A stretch of DNA of 64,000 bases, taken from assembly GCA_037349105.1 (NCBI GenBank), contig JAYJMM010000112.1, positions 2,542,001-2,606,000 of the forward strand, written 5' to 3'. Of this stretch, positions 10,901 to 22,433 are shown one piece after another. Below the pieces are notes generated by a model. That model had not been told where the DNA came from. It ran no database searches and saw only the letters and a program-made list of their open reading frames with translations. The position numbers and the translations under genes were made by a program. Position 1 is the stretch's first letter; each line of letters opens with the position of its first letter. This DNA comes from Limnomonas spitsbergensis. Lineage: Eukaryota > Chlorophyta > Chlorophyceae > Chlamydomonadales.

Positions 10901-13900
10901 GGAGACAGCGGATATGATAATGCAGGGATGAGCGGGCGGGGATGAGCGGTTGGGATTGGACTTAGGAATTTAAGGAGGCGTTACAGGGTTTGGGCGCAGC
11001 GCAGTGGTGGAGATATACGCCGGGTGTCTGAAGGGCATGATAGGATTGAAGTGGGTGGGGAGTGAGCAGGCGTACAAGAGTTTACAGGGATGAGCGGGTG
11101 GGGTAGGGTTCATTAAGAAGGCAAAATAGGGTTTGGGCGCAGCGCGGTGGTGGAGGTACACACCGGGTGTCTGCGGGGCATGACAGGAATGGCGCGGGTG
11201 GGGAGGGGCGGGCGGGGAGCATAGGATGAACAGGGCGGGGAGGGAGCAGGCCTACAGGAGATTACGGGGATGAGTGGGTGGGGTTCGATCAGGAGGCGAA
11301 ATAGGGTGCGCAGCGCGATGGTGGAGGAGCAAGCCAGGAGTGTCTGCAGAATATGACAGGATGGGAGCAGTTGGGGAGCAGTTGGATATTACGTCCGGAG
11401 GCGTGGATTACGGAAGCCACACGATCGGCCATAGCAATCCGGAGGCGCGGATAAAGGAATCCACGCGATCGGCCATGGCACTCCGGAGGCGTGGATTAAG
11501 GAAGCCACGCGATCGACCCCCCCCCCCCCCACCCCTCCTAAAAACCCTTTAGTACTCCTCCCAGCCCTGCAAGCCTCCCCCTCCTGCATACCATAGAGCG
11601 TGCCCCCTCCCCTGCCCCCCCTCCCCAGATCCCCCTCCCAGCCATGCAAGCCTCCCCCTCCTGCATACCATAGAGCGTGCCCCCTCCCCTGCCCCCCCCT
11701 CCCTAGATCCCCCTCCAGCCCTGCAAGCCTCCCCCTCTGCGTACCCTAGAGTGTGCCCCCTCCCCTGCCCCCCCTCCCCAGATCTCCCTCCCAGCCCTGC
11801 AAGCCTCCCCCCTCCTGCGTACCATAGAGCATGCCCCCTCCCCTGCCCCCCCTCCCCAGATCCCCCTCCCAGCCCTACAAGCCTCCCCCTCCTGCGTACC
11901 ATAGAGCGTGCCCCCTCCCCTGCCCCCCCCCTCCCCAGATCCCCCTCCCAGCCCTGCAAGCCTCCCCTCGTGCGTACCATAGAGTGTGCCCCCGCTGGCA
12001 AACGCTTGCAGCGGGATGATCCCCAGCGTTGTGCCGGGCATGGCGCTCTCCACCGGGAGGTAGCGACCGTTGCTCATGGCCGCGGGGTCGAAGTTGCTGC
12101 TCTCAAACTGGCCCATGTCTTTGAGCATCGCGCGGACAAATGCAGACTTGCCCACCTGGAGAGATGTGGAGGTGTGAAGGTGTGCAGGCAGTACGGAACT
12201 CAGAACAAGCGTTGGGGTGTGTGATGGGTGGGGGGAGGAAAAATGCAAAAAGCCCAGTGGCAACTGGGGGCTGAGGGAGAAATTGAACACTATTTGGAGA
12301 GGGGGGGGGCGAAACTGTGGAGAAAATCAACTGCCAAAAACAAGGCTGCATTTCTTCTGCCAGGATGAAGATTTCCTCATGACGCACATCAAAGCCCCAG
12401 ACTCCCTCCCTTCGATCTGAAAACCTGAGGCTGTGGGACGAAACCAAGAAGCTGCTATGACAGAACACCCAGGAAACCAACATCTAAACGAAACGCTGCG
12501 GCCAAAAGAGTTGACGAACACATTCACACAATACAGCACACCACATAGCCAGGGCTCTCTCACGTTCGCCGCGCCGACCACGTACACGTCCCTGCCCTTG
12601 CGCTCCCGGCAGATTTTTGACGTCGCCGCGGCCACGCCCTCGCTGGTGTGGCTGCTGACCAAGTGGCAGCTGACAACGTTGAGGCGCTTGCGGGTTGCGG
12701 CATCGGTCAGCCACTCGGCGACGTCCTTAGGGTGGAAGCCGACGGGCAGCAGGTCCAGCTTGGTGCCCACCAGGATCATGGGGTTCTTTCCGACCATGTC
12801 TCGCACCTGGATTTGGTTGATGTGTGGGGTCCAAGTTTCAGGACGTGGGCTCAAGTTCGAGGTTCAGCATCTACGTTCATGCTTCAATGAGCATAAAGGG
12901 TTTGGGAGATCCTAGGGATATGATGCAGGAGGTGGAGACAATGTACACTGAACAACACAATTGTCAGGTATTTACCAGTAGTGAGTTTTAGTTAATGATC
13001 AGGGATCTGGCATATAGCGCGATCAGGCCATTTACTGCCTTCGGAAAACTGAGTCTCTGACTCTCTGGTTATGTTTCTTTACTCCTTTTCTTTTGAGCTC
13101 AGGGGGACAATTTTCAGGATATGTCTTTTAGATTCTAATTTGTGCATCGAGGGGAGACAGGGTTTCGTAAGTCGGTTTTAAGAGTGTCCTTGGTCAACAG
13201 GGAAGGGATTTGAAATCTGCTTCATAGACCTTTCAGTGTGACAGGGGACACACAGAGCTGCTGAAGGTCATGCACGTAAGGTTAATAATAAACAATTGTG
13301 ACCAAAACAGGCCTACCCCAATCGTGGGTTCATATCCTGCCGCCCTTGCATCTCCTCACAAATATGCATCTGGATCTAGATCTCACCTTACTCATCAAAG
13401 ATCCGGAAGCATCCAGGAGGTCCACCAGCATCACAACTACAGCCTTCTTACCCCCAACCTCCTGCGAGGGGCAAAACCAGTCAGATATAGATCCAGAACT
13501 TTCAGATCCATGACTTCATCCTCAAGATCGCCTTCGGTGGCCGTATCATCGACAGTGAAGAGGCGACAGGTCAGCAATGAAGACATCATTAAGTCCTGCC
13601 CCGTGCGGGACGCAACCAGCGGGGAGGTCACATCTATATCTGAACCTATTAGATTCGAGAGCGGTAGCTGAAGAGGGTACAGGTCAGCAGTATATAAATC
13701 CTAAAATAAAAAATACCCCCCTCCTGCTAGACGCGCCATTCGGGAAGGATCTTGATCGACCTCTGCTGGATGAACCAGCGGGGGGGGGGGGGGTCGGATT
13801 TAGATCTAGATCTGCCTGGCACTGCAGTGTGGGATTTAGGTGCTCATCTGCTGAGGTTCAGCAAGGAATTTGCAGACTGAAATTAAGATGCAACTGCACA

Positions 13901-16900
13901 GCAGATGCAACTGCCCCAGCTACTCTGGCGAGATCAGCACCCTGCCCCAGCTACCCTGGCGAGATCAGCACCTTGCGTAGCCCACTACCCAGCCCACTAC
14001 CCAGCCCACCAAAAGCTGTTGCCTCAGCTGCTCTGGCGAGATCAGTGCCTTTCCAAGCAGCTCCACTTGCATCTCATCCGCCCCATCGCCCGCGCCAAGC
14101 TGCTGCTGCTGCTGCATTTGCTGCTGCATGGCCAGCTTCTGCGTGAAGTCCTGCACTGCCGGGATCATGGCCCCGTTGCAGAGATCGGCGCAGCGCTCGC
14201 ACAGCACCTGGGAGTGGGAGCAAGGCGGGGTGGTGGTGGCCGGAGTGCAAACTGCAAAATAGGAGTGGGGCAAGGCGGGAGGGGGAAAACACACTGCTAA
14301 AGGAATGGCAGCAAGACCAAAGGGGGAGCACACACAACTAAATAGGAGTTTAAGGCGTGTGAAGTCAGTCCTGGACCAAATTCTGCCATGGGGCCATGAT
14401 GGGAGCAGCGCTCACAAAGGATTTCGAAGTGTGAGCGGGGGCAGCTAAGCTAAATAGAAGCAGTCCAACTACCAGAGACTGACGCAGCGCTCACACAGCT
14501 CATATAAGCGGGAGCGAAGCAACAAAGGGTGGGCTAGCAAGGCTTATGATGTGTATTCTGAGCACCTCGCACCGGCGCTGTGCCCATGCAGTACATATGC
14601 AGAGGCGGGACGGGACTCGCGATGTGGGGGGGAGCGTAGGAGTCTATATCGGTTTTTGACCTTGAAGAGGCAGAAGGGAATAAGTAACAAGCCCTCTCCG
14701 CGGGGACAAGCTCTTTGTTCAGACTTCCTGCCAACAAGGCCACTCTTGGCTGGACAAACCTCAGTTGTGAAGAGCCGGATGGGGACAAAGCCAGGACCGG
14801 CTCATGGACGGCGGCCCAAGCAGCATGGCAGGCTATGCATGGGGCCTCCGGCTGGATGCTGGTAGGAAGGTGGACTGTAGCTGAAATGTAGCTGAAATGT
14901 AGCTGGAATGTAGCTGGAATGTAGCTGAAATGTAACTCAGCCAAAACAAAGGAAATACTGTGGGAGCTGCCCCTGGTGGAAGAGAACTCGAGCTCCGCTG
15001 CGAAACAAAAGCTAGCCACACGAAAGGTGGGCATGCAAGCTTCAGCTTCAACCCCCCTCCCCGCTTCAAAACTCCCCTCCAGATCTGTACAAAAAGTGTG
15101 GAGGGTTGACTACTTGACTCGTACCTTGTGCAGCTGCCGGTGCTGCTTCTTCGTCTCGTACTTGTCGGGCTGCACGAAGCCTGGCCCCAGAGGCACCTCG
15201 ATCTGCAACCGCGCTCCGCAACCGTAGCAGCAGCCCTGTGGGTGCAAGATCGAGCGTTTAAATAACTAATTATCTTCCAGGGTTTAGGGTTCGGTTTTTT
15301 GTTTGGCCCAATCCACTGCCCCTCGGCCCAGCACCACTGTCCCACTGGGCCCACTGGTACCCCATTGGGCCAATTTGGCCTGGGGACGGATTTTTGACCG
15401 GCCTGCAGCAGGTGGCCTGAGCAGCAGGTGGCCTGAGCAGCAGGTGGCCTGAGCAGCAGGTGGCCTGAGCAGCAGGTGGCCTGAGCAGCAGGTGGCCTGA
15501 GCAGCAGGTGGCCTGAGCAGCAGGTGGCCTGAGCAGCAGGTGGCCTGAGCAGCAGGTGGCCTGAGCAGCAGGTGGCCTGAGCAGCAGGTGGCCTGAGCAG
15601 CAGGTGGCCTGAGCAGCAGGTGGCCTGAGCAGCAGGTGGCCTGAGCAGCAGGTAATTCCCCCCACCCCACCCCTGCCTGTAGGCCGTGATGTAGTTGAAG
15701 TATAGCTGAAGCCCGCTAAAAAACCAGGTTATACAATCCCCTGCACCTCCCAGAAAAGAGTGGTCTGTCTCGCCAGAAAACATAAACGTTTTTTGGAGTA
15801 CATCTCAGTGTCTTCGATCTCTATCATAAGCTCAAGGAACTGCAAATACCAGAAAATACCAGCCCCCTCTCCAGCGTGGGCATGTCCCCTCTCCCCTCTC
15901 CAGCGGATACCTGCCCCCCTCTCCAGCGTGGGCATGTCCCCTCTCCCCTCTCCAGACAATACCTGCCCCCCTCTCCAGCGTGGGCATGTCCCCTCTCCCC
16001 TCTCCAGCCAATACCTGCCCCCCTCTCCAGCGTGGGCATGTCCCCTCTCCCCTCTCCAGACAATACCTGCCCCCCTCTCCAGCGTGGGCATGTCCCCTCT
16101 CCCCTCTCCAGCCAATACCTGCCCCCCTCTCCATTGTGGGCATGTCCCCTCTCCCCTCTCCAGACAATACCTGTCCCCCTCTCCAGCGTGGGCATGTCCC
16201 CTCTCCCCTCTCCAGCCAATACCTGCCCCCCTCTCCAGCGTGGGCATGTCCCCTCTCCCCTCTCCAGACAATACCTGCCCCCCTCTCCAGGGTGGGCATG
16301 TCCCCTCTCCCCTCTCCAGCCAATACCTGCCCCCCTCTCCAGCGTGGGCATGTCCCCTCTCCCCTCTCCAGCCAAAACCTGCCCCCCTCTCCAGCGTGGG
16401 CATGTCCCCTCTCCCCTCTCCAGACGATACCTGTCCCCCTCTCCAGCGTGGGCATGTCCCCTCTCCCCTCTCCAGCCAATACCTGCCCCCCTCTCCAGCG
16501 TGGGCATGTCCCCTCTCCCCTCTCCAGACAATACCTGCCCCCCTCTCCAGGGTGGGCATGTCCCCTCTCCCCTCTCCAGCCAATACCTGCCCCCCTCTCC
16601 AGCGTGGGCATGTCCCCTCTCCCCTCTCCAGCCAAAACCTGCCCCCCTCTCCAGCGTGGGCATGTCCCCTCTCCCCTCTCCAGACAATACCTGTCCCCCT
16701 CTCCAGCGTGGGCATGTCCCCTCTCCCCTCTCCAGCCAATACCTGCCCCCCTCTCCAGCGTGGGCATGTCCACTCTCCCCTCTCTAGCCAATACCTGCCC
16801 CCCTCTCCATTGTGGGCATGTCCCCTCTCCCCTTTCCAGACAATACCTGCCCCCCTCTCCAGCGTGGGCATGTCCCCTCACCCCTCTCCAGCCAATACCT

Positions 16901-19900
16901 GCCCCCTCTCCATTGTGGGCATGTCCCCTCTCCCCTTTCCAGACAATACCTGCCCCCCTCTCCAGGGTGGGCATGTCCCCTCTCCCCTCTCCAGACAAAA
17001 CCTGCCCCCCTCTCCAGCGTGGGCATGCCCCCTCTCCCCACTCCAGCCAATACCTGCCCCCCTCTCCAGCGTGGGCATGTCCCCTCTCCCCTCTCCAGCC
17101 AATACCTGTCCCCCTCTCCAGCGTGGGCATGTCCCCTCTCCCCTCTCCAGCCAATACCTGCCCCCCTCTCCAGCGTGGGCATGTCCCCTCTCCCCTCTCC
17201 AGCCAATACCTGCCCCCCTCTCCAGCGTGGGCATGTCCACTCTCCCCTCTCCAGCCAATACCTGCCCCCCTCTCCAGCGTGGATACGTCCTCTCTCCCCT
17301 CTCCAGCCAATACCTGCCCCCCTCTCCAGCGTGGGCATGTCCACTCTCCCCTCTCCAGCCAATACCTGCCCCCTCTCCAGCGTGGGCATGTCCCCTCTCC
17401 CCTCTCCAGCCAATACCTGCCCCCCTCTCCAGCGTGGGTACGTCCCCTCTCCCCTCTCCAGCCAATACCTGCCCCCCTCTCCAGCGTGGGCACGTCCCCT
17501 TCCCTTGCGTCTCAGAGGGACACCCCCAACATACCTCCTTAACTTAGGCCGGGGAATTAGCGGCACTGCACTCGCCGATTGTCAGAAAGCAATGAAGCAT
17601 AGACATTTGTGGAAAGCACGCTAGTTTCCCCGAACCCTCGCATTCCTCATCCCAGCAGCTGCAGATCTCTGCCCATATCTGCTGTGTGTGCATACCTTTT
17701 GCCCATACCGGTATACCATTTTTTGCTACCATGCCCACGTGCCCTCCCTGTCCGCCTGTAGCAGCTCAGGCGGTCCCAGGCCCCATCCCTTGTTTCTGCA
17801 TGCCCACCCAGTCCTGCACACACGCAGGGCTGTTCACCTGCGCTTCGACCTGTCACGCCCCTTCAATAACGCGGGAGGCGCAGCTGAAACCATGGTGGAT
17901 GATAGCCTCTTTCTGGTGCTACGGCCGAACGGGTGGCTCCCTCAATCCGCGCCTCAGGGCATATCATTTATTAATTTAAACGCACGCAAGCATGCACACA
18001 CATATCCATGCGCAGGGAAACGCATGCAAGCATGCACACACGTATCCATGCGCATAGAAAACATGCAAGCATGCATGCACGTATCCATGCGCATAGAAAC
18101 ACATGCAAGCATGCACGCACATATCCATGCGCATAGAAACACATGCAAGCATGCATGCACGTATTCATGCGCATGGAAACACATGCAAGCATGCATGCTC
18201 GTATCCATGCGCATGGAAACGCATGCAAGCATGCAAGCATGCACGCATGTATTCATGCGCATAGAAAACATGCAAGCATGCATGCACGTAACCATGCGCA
18301 TGGAAACACATGCAAGCATGCATGCATGTATCCATGCGCATGGAAACGCATGCAAGCATGCATGCTCGTATCCATGCGCATGGAAACGCATGCAAGCATG
18401 CACACACGTATCCATGCGCATAGAAAACATGCAAGCATGCATGCACGTATCCATGCGCATGGAAACGCATGCAAGCATGCATGCACGTATCCATGCGCAT
18501 GGAAACGCATGCAAGCATGCATGCTCGTATCCATGCGCATGGAAACGCATGCAAGCATGCACACACGTATCCATGCGCATAGAAAACATGCAAGCATGCA
18601 TGCTCGTATCCATGCGCATGGAAACGCATGCAAGCATGCACGCATGTATTCATGCGCATAGAAACACATGCAAGCATGCACGCACGTAACCATGCGCATG
18701 GAAACGCATGCAAGCATGCATGCAAGTATCCATGCGCATGGAAACGCATGCAAGCATGCACGCACATATCCATGCGCATGGAACCGCATGCAAGCATGCA
18801 TGCATGTACCCATGCGCATGGAAACGCAAGCAAGCATGCATGCACATATCCATGCGCATGGAACCGCATGCAAGCATGCATGCACGTATCTATGCGCAAA
18901 GAAACACATGCAAGCATGCATGCACGTATCCATGCGCATGGAAACGCATGCAAGCATGCATGCACATATCCATGCGCATGGAACCGCATGCAAGCATGCA
19001 TGCATGTATCCATGCGCATAGAAACACATGCAAGCATGCACGCATGTATCCATGCGCATGGAAACGCATGCAAGCATGAATGCACTTATCCATGCGCATG
19101 CATTCCCTCATCTCACATGCTGCATGCAAACATGGATCCCGTCAGGTCTCCCCGACACCAGCCAACCAACCCTCCTCCCCACCAAAACCTTATACCGCTG
19201 CAGGTTCCAGTATGTCTTGGAAGGTCCCCTGGCAGCAACCATCAGGCCCTCCGTCCCCCCCCATAACTGTTTACCTAAACCCTAAACCATTAACCCTACA
19301 ACCTTAACCTTATATTACAGCAAGTTGCGGTATACCCTGGCAGGTCCCCCGGCAGCAGCCAAGGAGCCGTTCGGCCTTCCAAAATTATCCCCCTGCGTGT
19401 CCGCCACCCGTCCTGGTAGGCACCCATGAGGTCCCCCCTCCCACACATTTCCCTGCTGCATGCACGCATGGGGCCCCATGCTGCCTTTTTTTAAGCAGCC
19501 GCAATATACAGCAGCCACTCGTCCCTCCCCCACCATGCAACTTTGACCGATGTATGCACACATGGGTTTCCAGCAGAATCTCCTCAAAGCTATCCAGCCC
19601 CCCCCCACACACACAGGATTCCTGCAGGCCCTCCTCAAAGCTATCCAGCCCCCCCAACCCCCAATTACACACACAGCACACACAGCTCGATGCATGCATT
19701 CCGCATGGGGATATGGCAGGTCCCCCATCAGGTCATCCCAGCACCCAGCTCCTTGGAAAAAGGTTCACACGTCACCCACGTGCTGCGAGGAAATATGGAG
19801 ACCCATCAGGTCAACAAGTAATTACTCCGTCCTGACCCATCCCTCCCACCAGCCGCATTCACAACTACCCGGTAATCCGGTATTTTGATTATTCAAAAAA

Positions 19901-20673
19901 TTGTGTTTCATTGGGGCTCTCTGGGCAGGTCTGCCATGAGCCCGTCTGACCCACACATCTGCACCTTTTCCTGCCACATGCGCGCATGCACGCTTGGGGC
20001 TCCTGCGGGGGCGACCTGTTCGGCAGGACCTACACAAGGCCGTCTGGCCCCCTCCCTTTCTCGCCATATACAGGCATGGGGATTTGGCAGCAGCCATCAG
20101 GCCATTACTGTCCCCCATCAGATCCCTGCACTTTACCCCCCTGTATTTACATTGTACACATGGAGCCGCTGCTCGTCCCCTGTCTGGCAGTCCCAGCCCC
20201 CGCACCTTTTTCCGCTGCATGTCAGCAATTGGTGCCGGCGCCATCTCCACCTTGCCTAGCTTGTCAAGTGCGCTGCCTCCGGCCTGGCAGCGGACGTAGG
20301 AGCGGTTGTGGCTGTTGCCTATGCCGGTGGGGGATGAGGCGCGGGCTGAGTCCCGCCGCTGGAGCAAACTCGCCGCCTGGCCCAGCGCATGCTGCTGCTG
20401 GGAGCTGACTGAAGAAGCTGGCAGTGCAATTGAACCGAGGTGGCTGTGCCGCTGGGCGGCCGAAGCAGAGGCGGAATTCGGCGCCGCTGCCGAAAAAGAG
20501 GCGTCACGTCGCCCACAAGGGCCGGGGCCTGCTCGAGCGGGAAGAGGTAATAGATTCATATTTAGATAGAATGGCAGGGCCTTGGAAACGCCACGTGATG
20601 GTGTGTCTCTGTTGAAGTTCGCATCGCCACAGGCTTGTGGGACAAGAAGTACCTCGTTGCGGGCGCCACGCAT
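4943..20673 (-). CDS. NOA1: NOA1/RIF1-type circularly permuted GTPase, plastid ribosome assembly
   Basis: GTPase of the YqeH/NOA1 family, which in plants acts in plastid ribosome biogenesis. Exons (minus): 20673-20206 (start, tentative), 15235-15125, 14207-14010, 13461-13387, 12806-12564, 12155-11978, 10828-10353, 8640-8352, 8194-8030, 6552-6409, 5250-4943; all junctions are in phase, giving about 884 residues. Visible in order: an Arg/Ser/Ala-rich leader, the four-cysteine zinc finger (CCYGCG, then CERC in the next exon), VMLVDLLD, the permuted order G4 (TKLDLL), G1 (GAANVGKS, split between exons), G2 (PGTTLG), G3 (DTPG, split), HLHHR, WGDLVRID, and VEVFLRPPFP. Arabidopsis NOA1 has about 560 residues; here there is a longer N-terminus, an Ala/Gly insert, an acidic stretch and a C-terminal RGG tail. 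The first exon is joined only by phase and the plastid-leader look; additional small exons in the 5-kb first intron are possible. Confidence 0.88.
5265..5291. repeat. AATTCA microsatellite
   Basis: About four tandem AATTCA units lie just upstream of the last NOA1 exon, close to its acceptor. Confidence 0.8.
5304..5395 (-). repeat. Echo of the 5' part of the last NOA1 exon
   Basis: On the minus strand this segment begins with an acceptor-like TAG|GCCTCGA and encodes a short Asp-rich peptide followed by SPGKGDQ. The real last exon begins CAG|GCCTCGA and encodes an Asp-rich peptide followed by GPGKGAR. The copy is diverged, and I consider it a duplicated exon edge left in the intron. Confidence 0.65.
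6590..6930. repeat. Degenerate GGGTTGAGG / TTGATGG tandem tract
   Basis: Irregular short words (GGGTTGAGG, TTGATGGTTGATGG, GGCTTCAGGGCTT) recur through this NOA1 intron. It is not a telomere array, since no constant 7- or 8-mer is kept. Confidence 0.7.
7075..8025. repeat. C-rich minisatellite tracts in a NOA1 intron
   Basis: Two pyrimidine-rich blocks (7075-7620 and 7795-8025). The first contains 35-50 bp units built on CACCTGTCCACCCGCCTGC and CCCCTCGTCTGCC. The long proline or glycine frames found here are artefacts of composition. Confidence 0.85.
8840..9290. repeat. Dimeric ~49-bp minisatellite (about 4.5 dimers)
   Basis: Units GGTGAAGTGTGGACCTGTGA followed by CCTGAAGGGGCC alternate between two end types, TTTCGGGGGAGGGTTA and TCTTTGGGGAGGGG. 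This gives a dimeric period of about 99 bp inside a NOA1 intron. Confidence 0.9.
9633..10165. repeat. 15-bp minisatellite, about 35 copies
   Basis: The unit is AGTACAGTTTCACCA. GGTTCACC variants come in three clusters of three or more (near 9728, 9940, 10090), and one-base-shorter units occur near 9886 and 10012. The array therefore grew partly by duplication of multi-unit blocks. It lies in the NOA1 intron between exons 10828-10353 and 8640-8352. Confidence 0.92.
10985..11360 (-). repeat. Three echoes of the NOA1 exon 10828-10353 acceptor edge
   Basis: Copies at about 10993, 11139 and 11311 repeat the region 10805-10870. Each contains the acceptor and the first ~30 bases of the exon that encodes TPGVHLHHR, plus flanking intron. 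They are diverged, lie 145-185 bp apart, and precede the real exon on the minus strand. Confidence 0.85.
11560..11975 (-). repeat. ~77-bp minisatellite made of the NOA1 exon 12155-11978 donor edge
   Basis: Five units follow the true donor. Each contains a version of the exon's last ~15 bases plus the donor (minus strand CTCTATG|GTACGCA), then a C-rich spacer. Copies centre on about 11592, 11670, 11744, 11822 and 11899; the true site is at 11978. Some copies keep a fully plausible GT donor. Confidence 0.88.
13905..14000 (-). repeat. Echoes of the NOA1 exon 14207-14010 donor edge
   Basis: Two adjoining copies (about 13912-13943 and 13944-13975) repeat the exon end that encodes LISPEQLRQ (plus-strand core CTCTGGCGAGATCAGCAC). 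They lie immediately downstream of the real donor on the minus strand. Confidence 0.75.
14868..14942. repeat. 11-bp TGTAGCTGAAA tandem repeat
   Basis: About six units, in the NOA1 intron between exons 15235-15125 and 14207-14010. The word is shared with the terminal part of the dispersed repeat found at 1728, 15286, 47995 and 49370. Confidence 0.85.
15286..15712 (+). repeat. Dispersed repeat copy 2, expanded by a 16-bp minisatellite
   Basis: A GGCC-rich head (15300-15410) is followed by about 15 units of the 16-mer GGCCTGAGCAGCAGGT, then by TGTAGGCCGTGATGTAGTTG and TATAGCTGAAG. The copies at 47995 and 49370 have the same head and tail but only one GGCCTGAGCAGCAGG-like word (the 47995 one diverged), so the satellite grew inside the element. 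All reading frames through it are open by chance. Confidence 0.88.
15866..17510. repeat. 52-bp minisatellite, about 31 copies
   Basis: Unit: CAG(C/A)CAATACCTGCCCCC, CTCTCCAGCGTGGGCATGTC, CCCTCTCCCCTCTC. In the left half CAGCC and CAGAC starts alternate (a 104-bp dimer); the right half is nearly pure CAGCC. The unit has no stops in several frames on both strands, so ORFs of more than 500 codons arise; they overlap each other on both strands and are not genes. It lies in the first long intron of the NOA1 model. Confidence 0.95.
17985..19105. repeat. 40-bp GCATGC-rich minisatellite, about 28 copies
   Basis: Unit: CATGCGCATGGAAACGCATG then CAAGCATGCATGCACGTATC. It is full of the palindromes GCATGC and ATGCGCAT and of alternating purine-pyrimidine runs. 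ORFs rich in Cys/Met/His or Met/His/Ala occur on both strands and are composition artefacts. It lies in the first long intron of the NOA1 model. Confidence 0.95.
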
Positions 20674-21189
20674 AGCCACACTTCAACGCACACGCGACTT
20701 TTCCTGACGGGGCTCCCGCGGGTCAGCAGTGCCGAGCAGCGTAATATTTAGCGACGCCGTATGATAGTCTGGTGAATCCGTGCTCGATGTTTCAACCCGA
20801 TTACATGCCCTGCATCCTGCATCGCCCGAATGTCGCTGGGGCAAGGAAGCAAAGCAAATATAAGACAATGTCGCAATATCGTATTGTTTCTTCGCGACTA
20901 CTGCTTGATACAGGAACCTCGAAAATTGCAAGAAACGCTGCAACAGCATGGCCAGTATTCGGAGGAGCTGCCCACCGGCGTTGCGTCGCACACGTAGACC
21001 TAGGAGGAAATGCCTGGTAGCTGTACCTGCAGCAGCCTCCAGCCTGCGCATAATCCACGTGTGTGATCCTTATTCAACGCACGTCCCACTGATCCGTGAT
21101 GTATCTGCACCCCAAGCAAGATGTGAAGCAACATGGCTGCATGCACTTGTGAGACACTGCCTTCCCGGCCTCTCCTTTTGTTCCCTCCC

Positions 21190-21290
21190 TCTTCCTTTTA
21201 GAGTCTTCTGTTCTCCCTTCTGAGCAGTTGGGCGCCCACGCGGCGGCCGAGCTTTGAGCGGGCCCAGAGGTGTAATGTCATTGACTTGTG
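21190..21290 (+). mobile_element. Truncated LINE 3' tail
   Basis: Pyrimidine-rich 3' UTR followed by the conserved tail (GGGCGCCCACGCGG, GAGCGGGCCCAGAGG, TGTAATGTCATTGAC). The same extended ~150-bp 3' end occurs inverted at 30243-30400. The rest of 20674-22430 holds no recognised gene. Confidence 0.75.
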
Positions 21291-21349
21291 AGACTGACCT
21301 CCACACCAACCAACTTGATCGCCGGGTTCCATGTTCCTACCCCTTCACA

Positions 21350-21470
21350 TAGGAGGGTCTGCACCATGGTCCTGGCTCTGCATGGTAGCTGGCTGGACTG
21401 GCTTAGCCATTCTCTTCCAGCCCCATGCGGCCGAGCGTTCAGCTAGGCCCAGCGGGTTAGCACCACTTTA
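21350..21470 (+). repeat. Diverged LINE-tail subfamily, copy 1
   Basis: It shares CATGGTAGC, then CAGCCCCA(T/C)G(C/T)GGCCGAGCG and GGCCCAGCGGGT, with 51125-51260. The core resembles the main LINE tail, but the end differs, so this is probably a related subfamily. Confidence 0.55.
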
Positions 21471-22433
21471 AACCCACCGACTTGAGGGCCATGACCTTGC
21501 ATCGTCATAGCTATGAATGCACACAACAGCGTGAATCATGGCATACTGTCATTTCAGACGAGTGTGCCTACTGCCTAGACCTCGCTGGTTAGCCCTACGT
21601 GCTGCGCACAATTTAGCCATGGTCGTACACTGGTACTGCCATACTTAAGATCGCATACCGGTGCACTATGCTAGCTTAAAATTGCGTGCTTAGCACAAGT
21701 TTGGACCTTGCTTCACGCTGTCACTGCACCAGGCATGCAACGGGTACGGCATTATATGGTATGATTTAATCAAGGGATTGGACAATGTGCGGTGCATTAA
21801 ATAGGGCAGTGACAGAACAACCAGTGGACCTAAGCTACCTCTTGGCACACATTTCCCGGTAAGTAACCAATGACCAGTGACACAAGAATGAACCCTAAAT
21901 CTAGACATGCGTCATGACCGTGGAACATTTGGAACATTTCCTCTGACATGTTATTCAAGTTTAAAACCTGTTACCTTTATGAACAAACACAACATTTGTT
22001 TGTTTTCAGTTTGGTGCTGGTACCAGTAGTTGAAGCGCAAGATAAACAAACATGTACCGGTGCAAGGGGAAAAACAAGATTTCCCGTACCTCCGCTGCTT
22101 CACACATGGATGGGCAGCTGCAGATGCAGGTATAGGTAAACAAATAAATTTGTATGACAAAACAATGTGTGCCATGCTGATGGGATGGCATGCCCGCCTC
22201 TGCCAGGCTTGTTCAAGACTGATCGTCCACTCACACATTTGAATTTGCAAATGATGCACGTCCCGTGTCGAAAAAAGACGCAATTTCAATTATTGCAAGG
22301 TAAGGCATGACAATTTGACGTGGCAGAAAACTATGGTATAAACACGCCAGGGTATGAACTGTGAAGGCAGCACATCGCACACGAAAACAAGGGAAGTTCA
22401 GGTAGAGATTTCATCAGCAATATAAATGCAACG

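Noticed and set aside
15729..17566. Open reading frames of 250-595 codons on both strands (Pro/Ser-rich and Gly/Glu-rich repeats)
   Set aside because: They overlap in all frames because the 52-bp unit lacks stops; no splice or start signals and no non-repeat domain. Satellite artefact.
17954..19285. Met/His/Cys-rich repeat ORFs up to about 330 codons
   Set aside because: Products of the 40-bp satellite, open on both strands at once; not genes.
20683..21051. 122-codon basic ORF upstream of NOA1 as its true N-terminus
   Set aside because: It ends in a stop before the NOA1 ATG in a different frame and shows no donor that restores phase.
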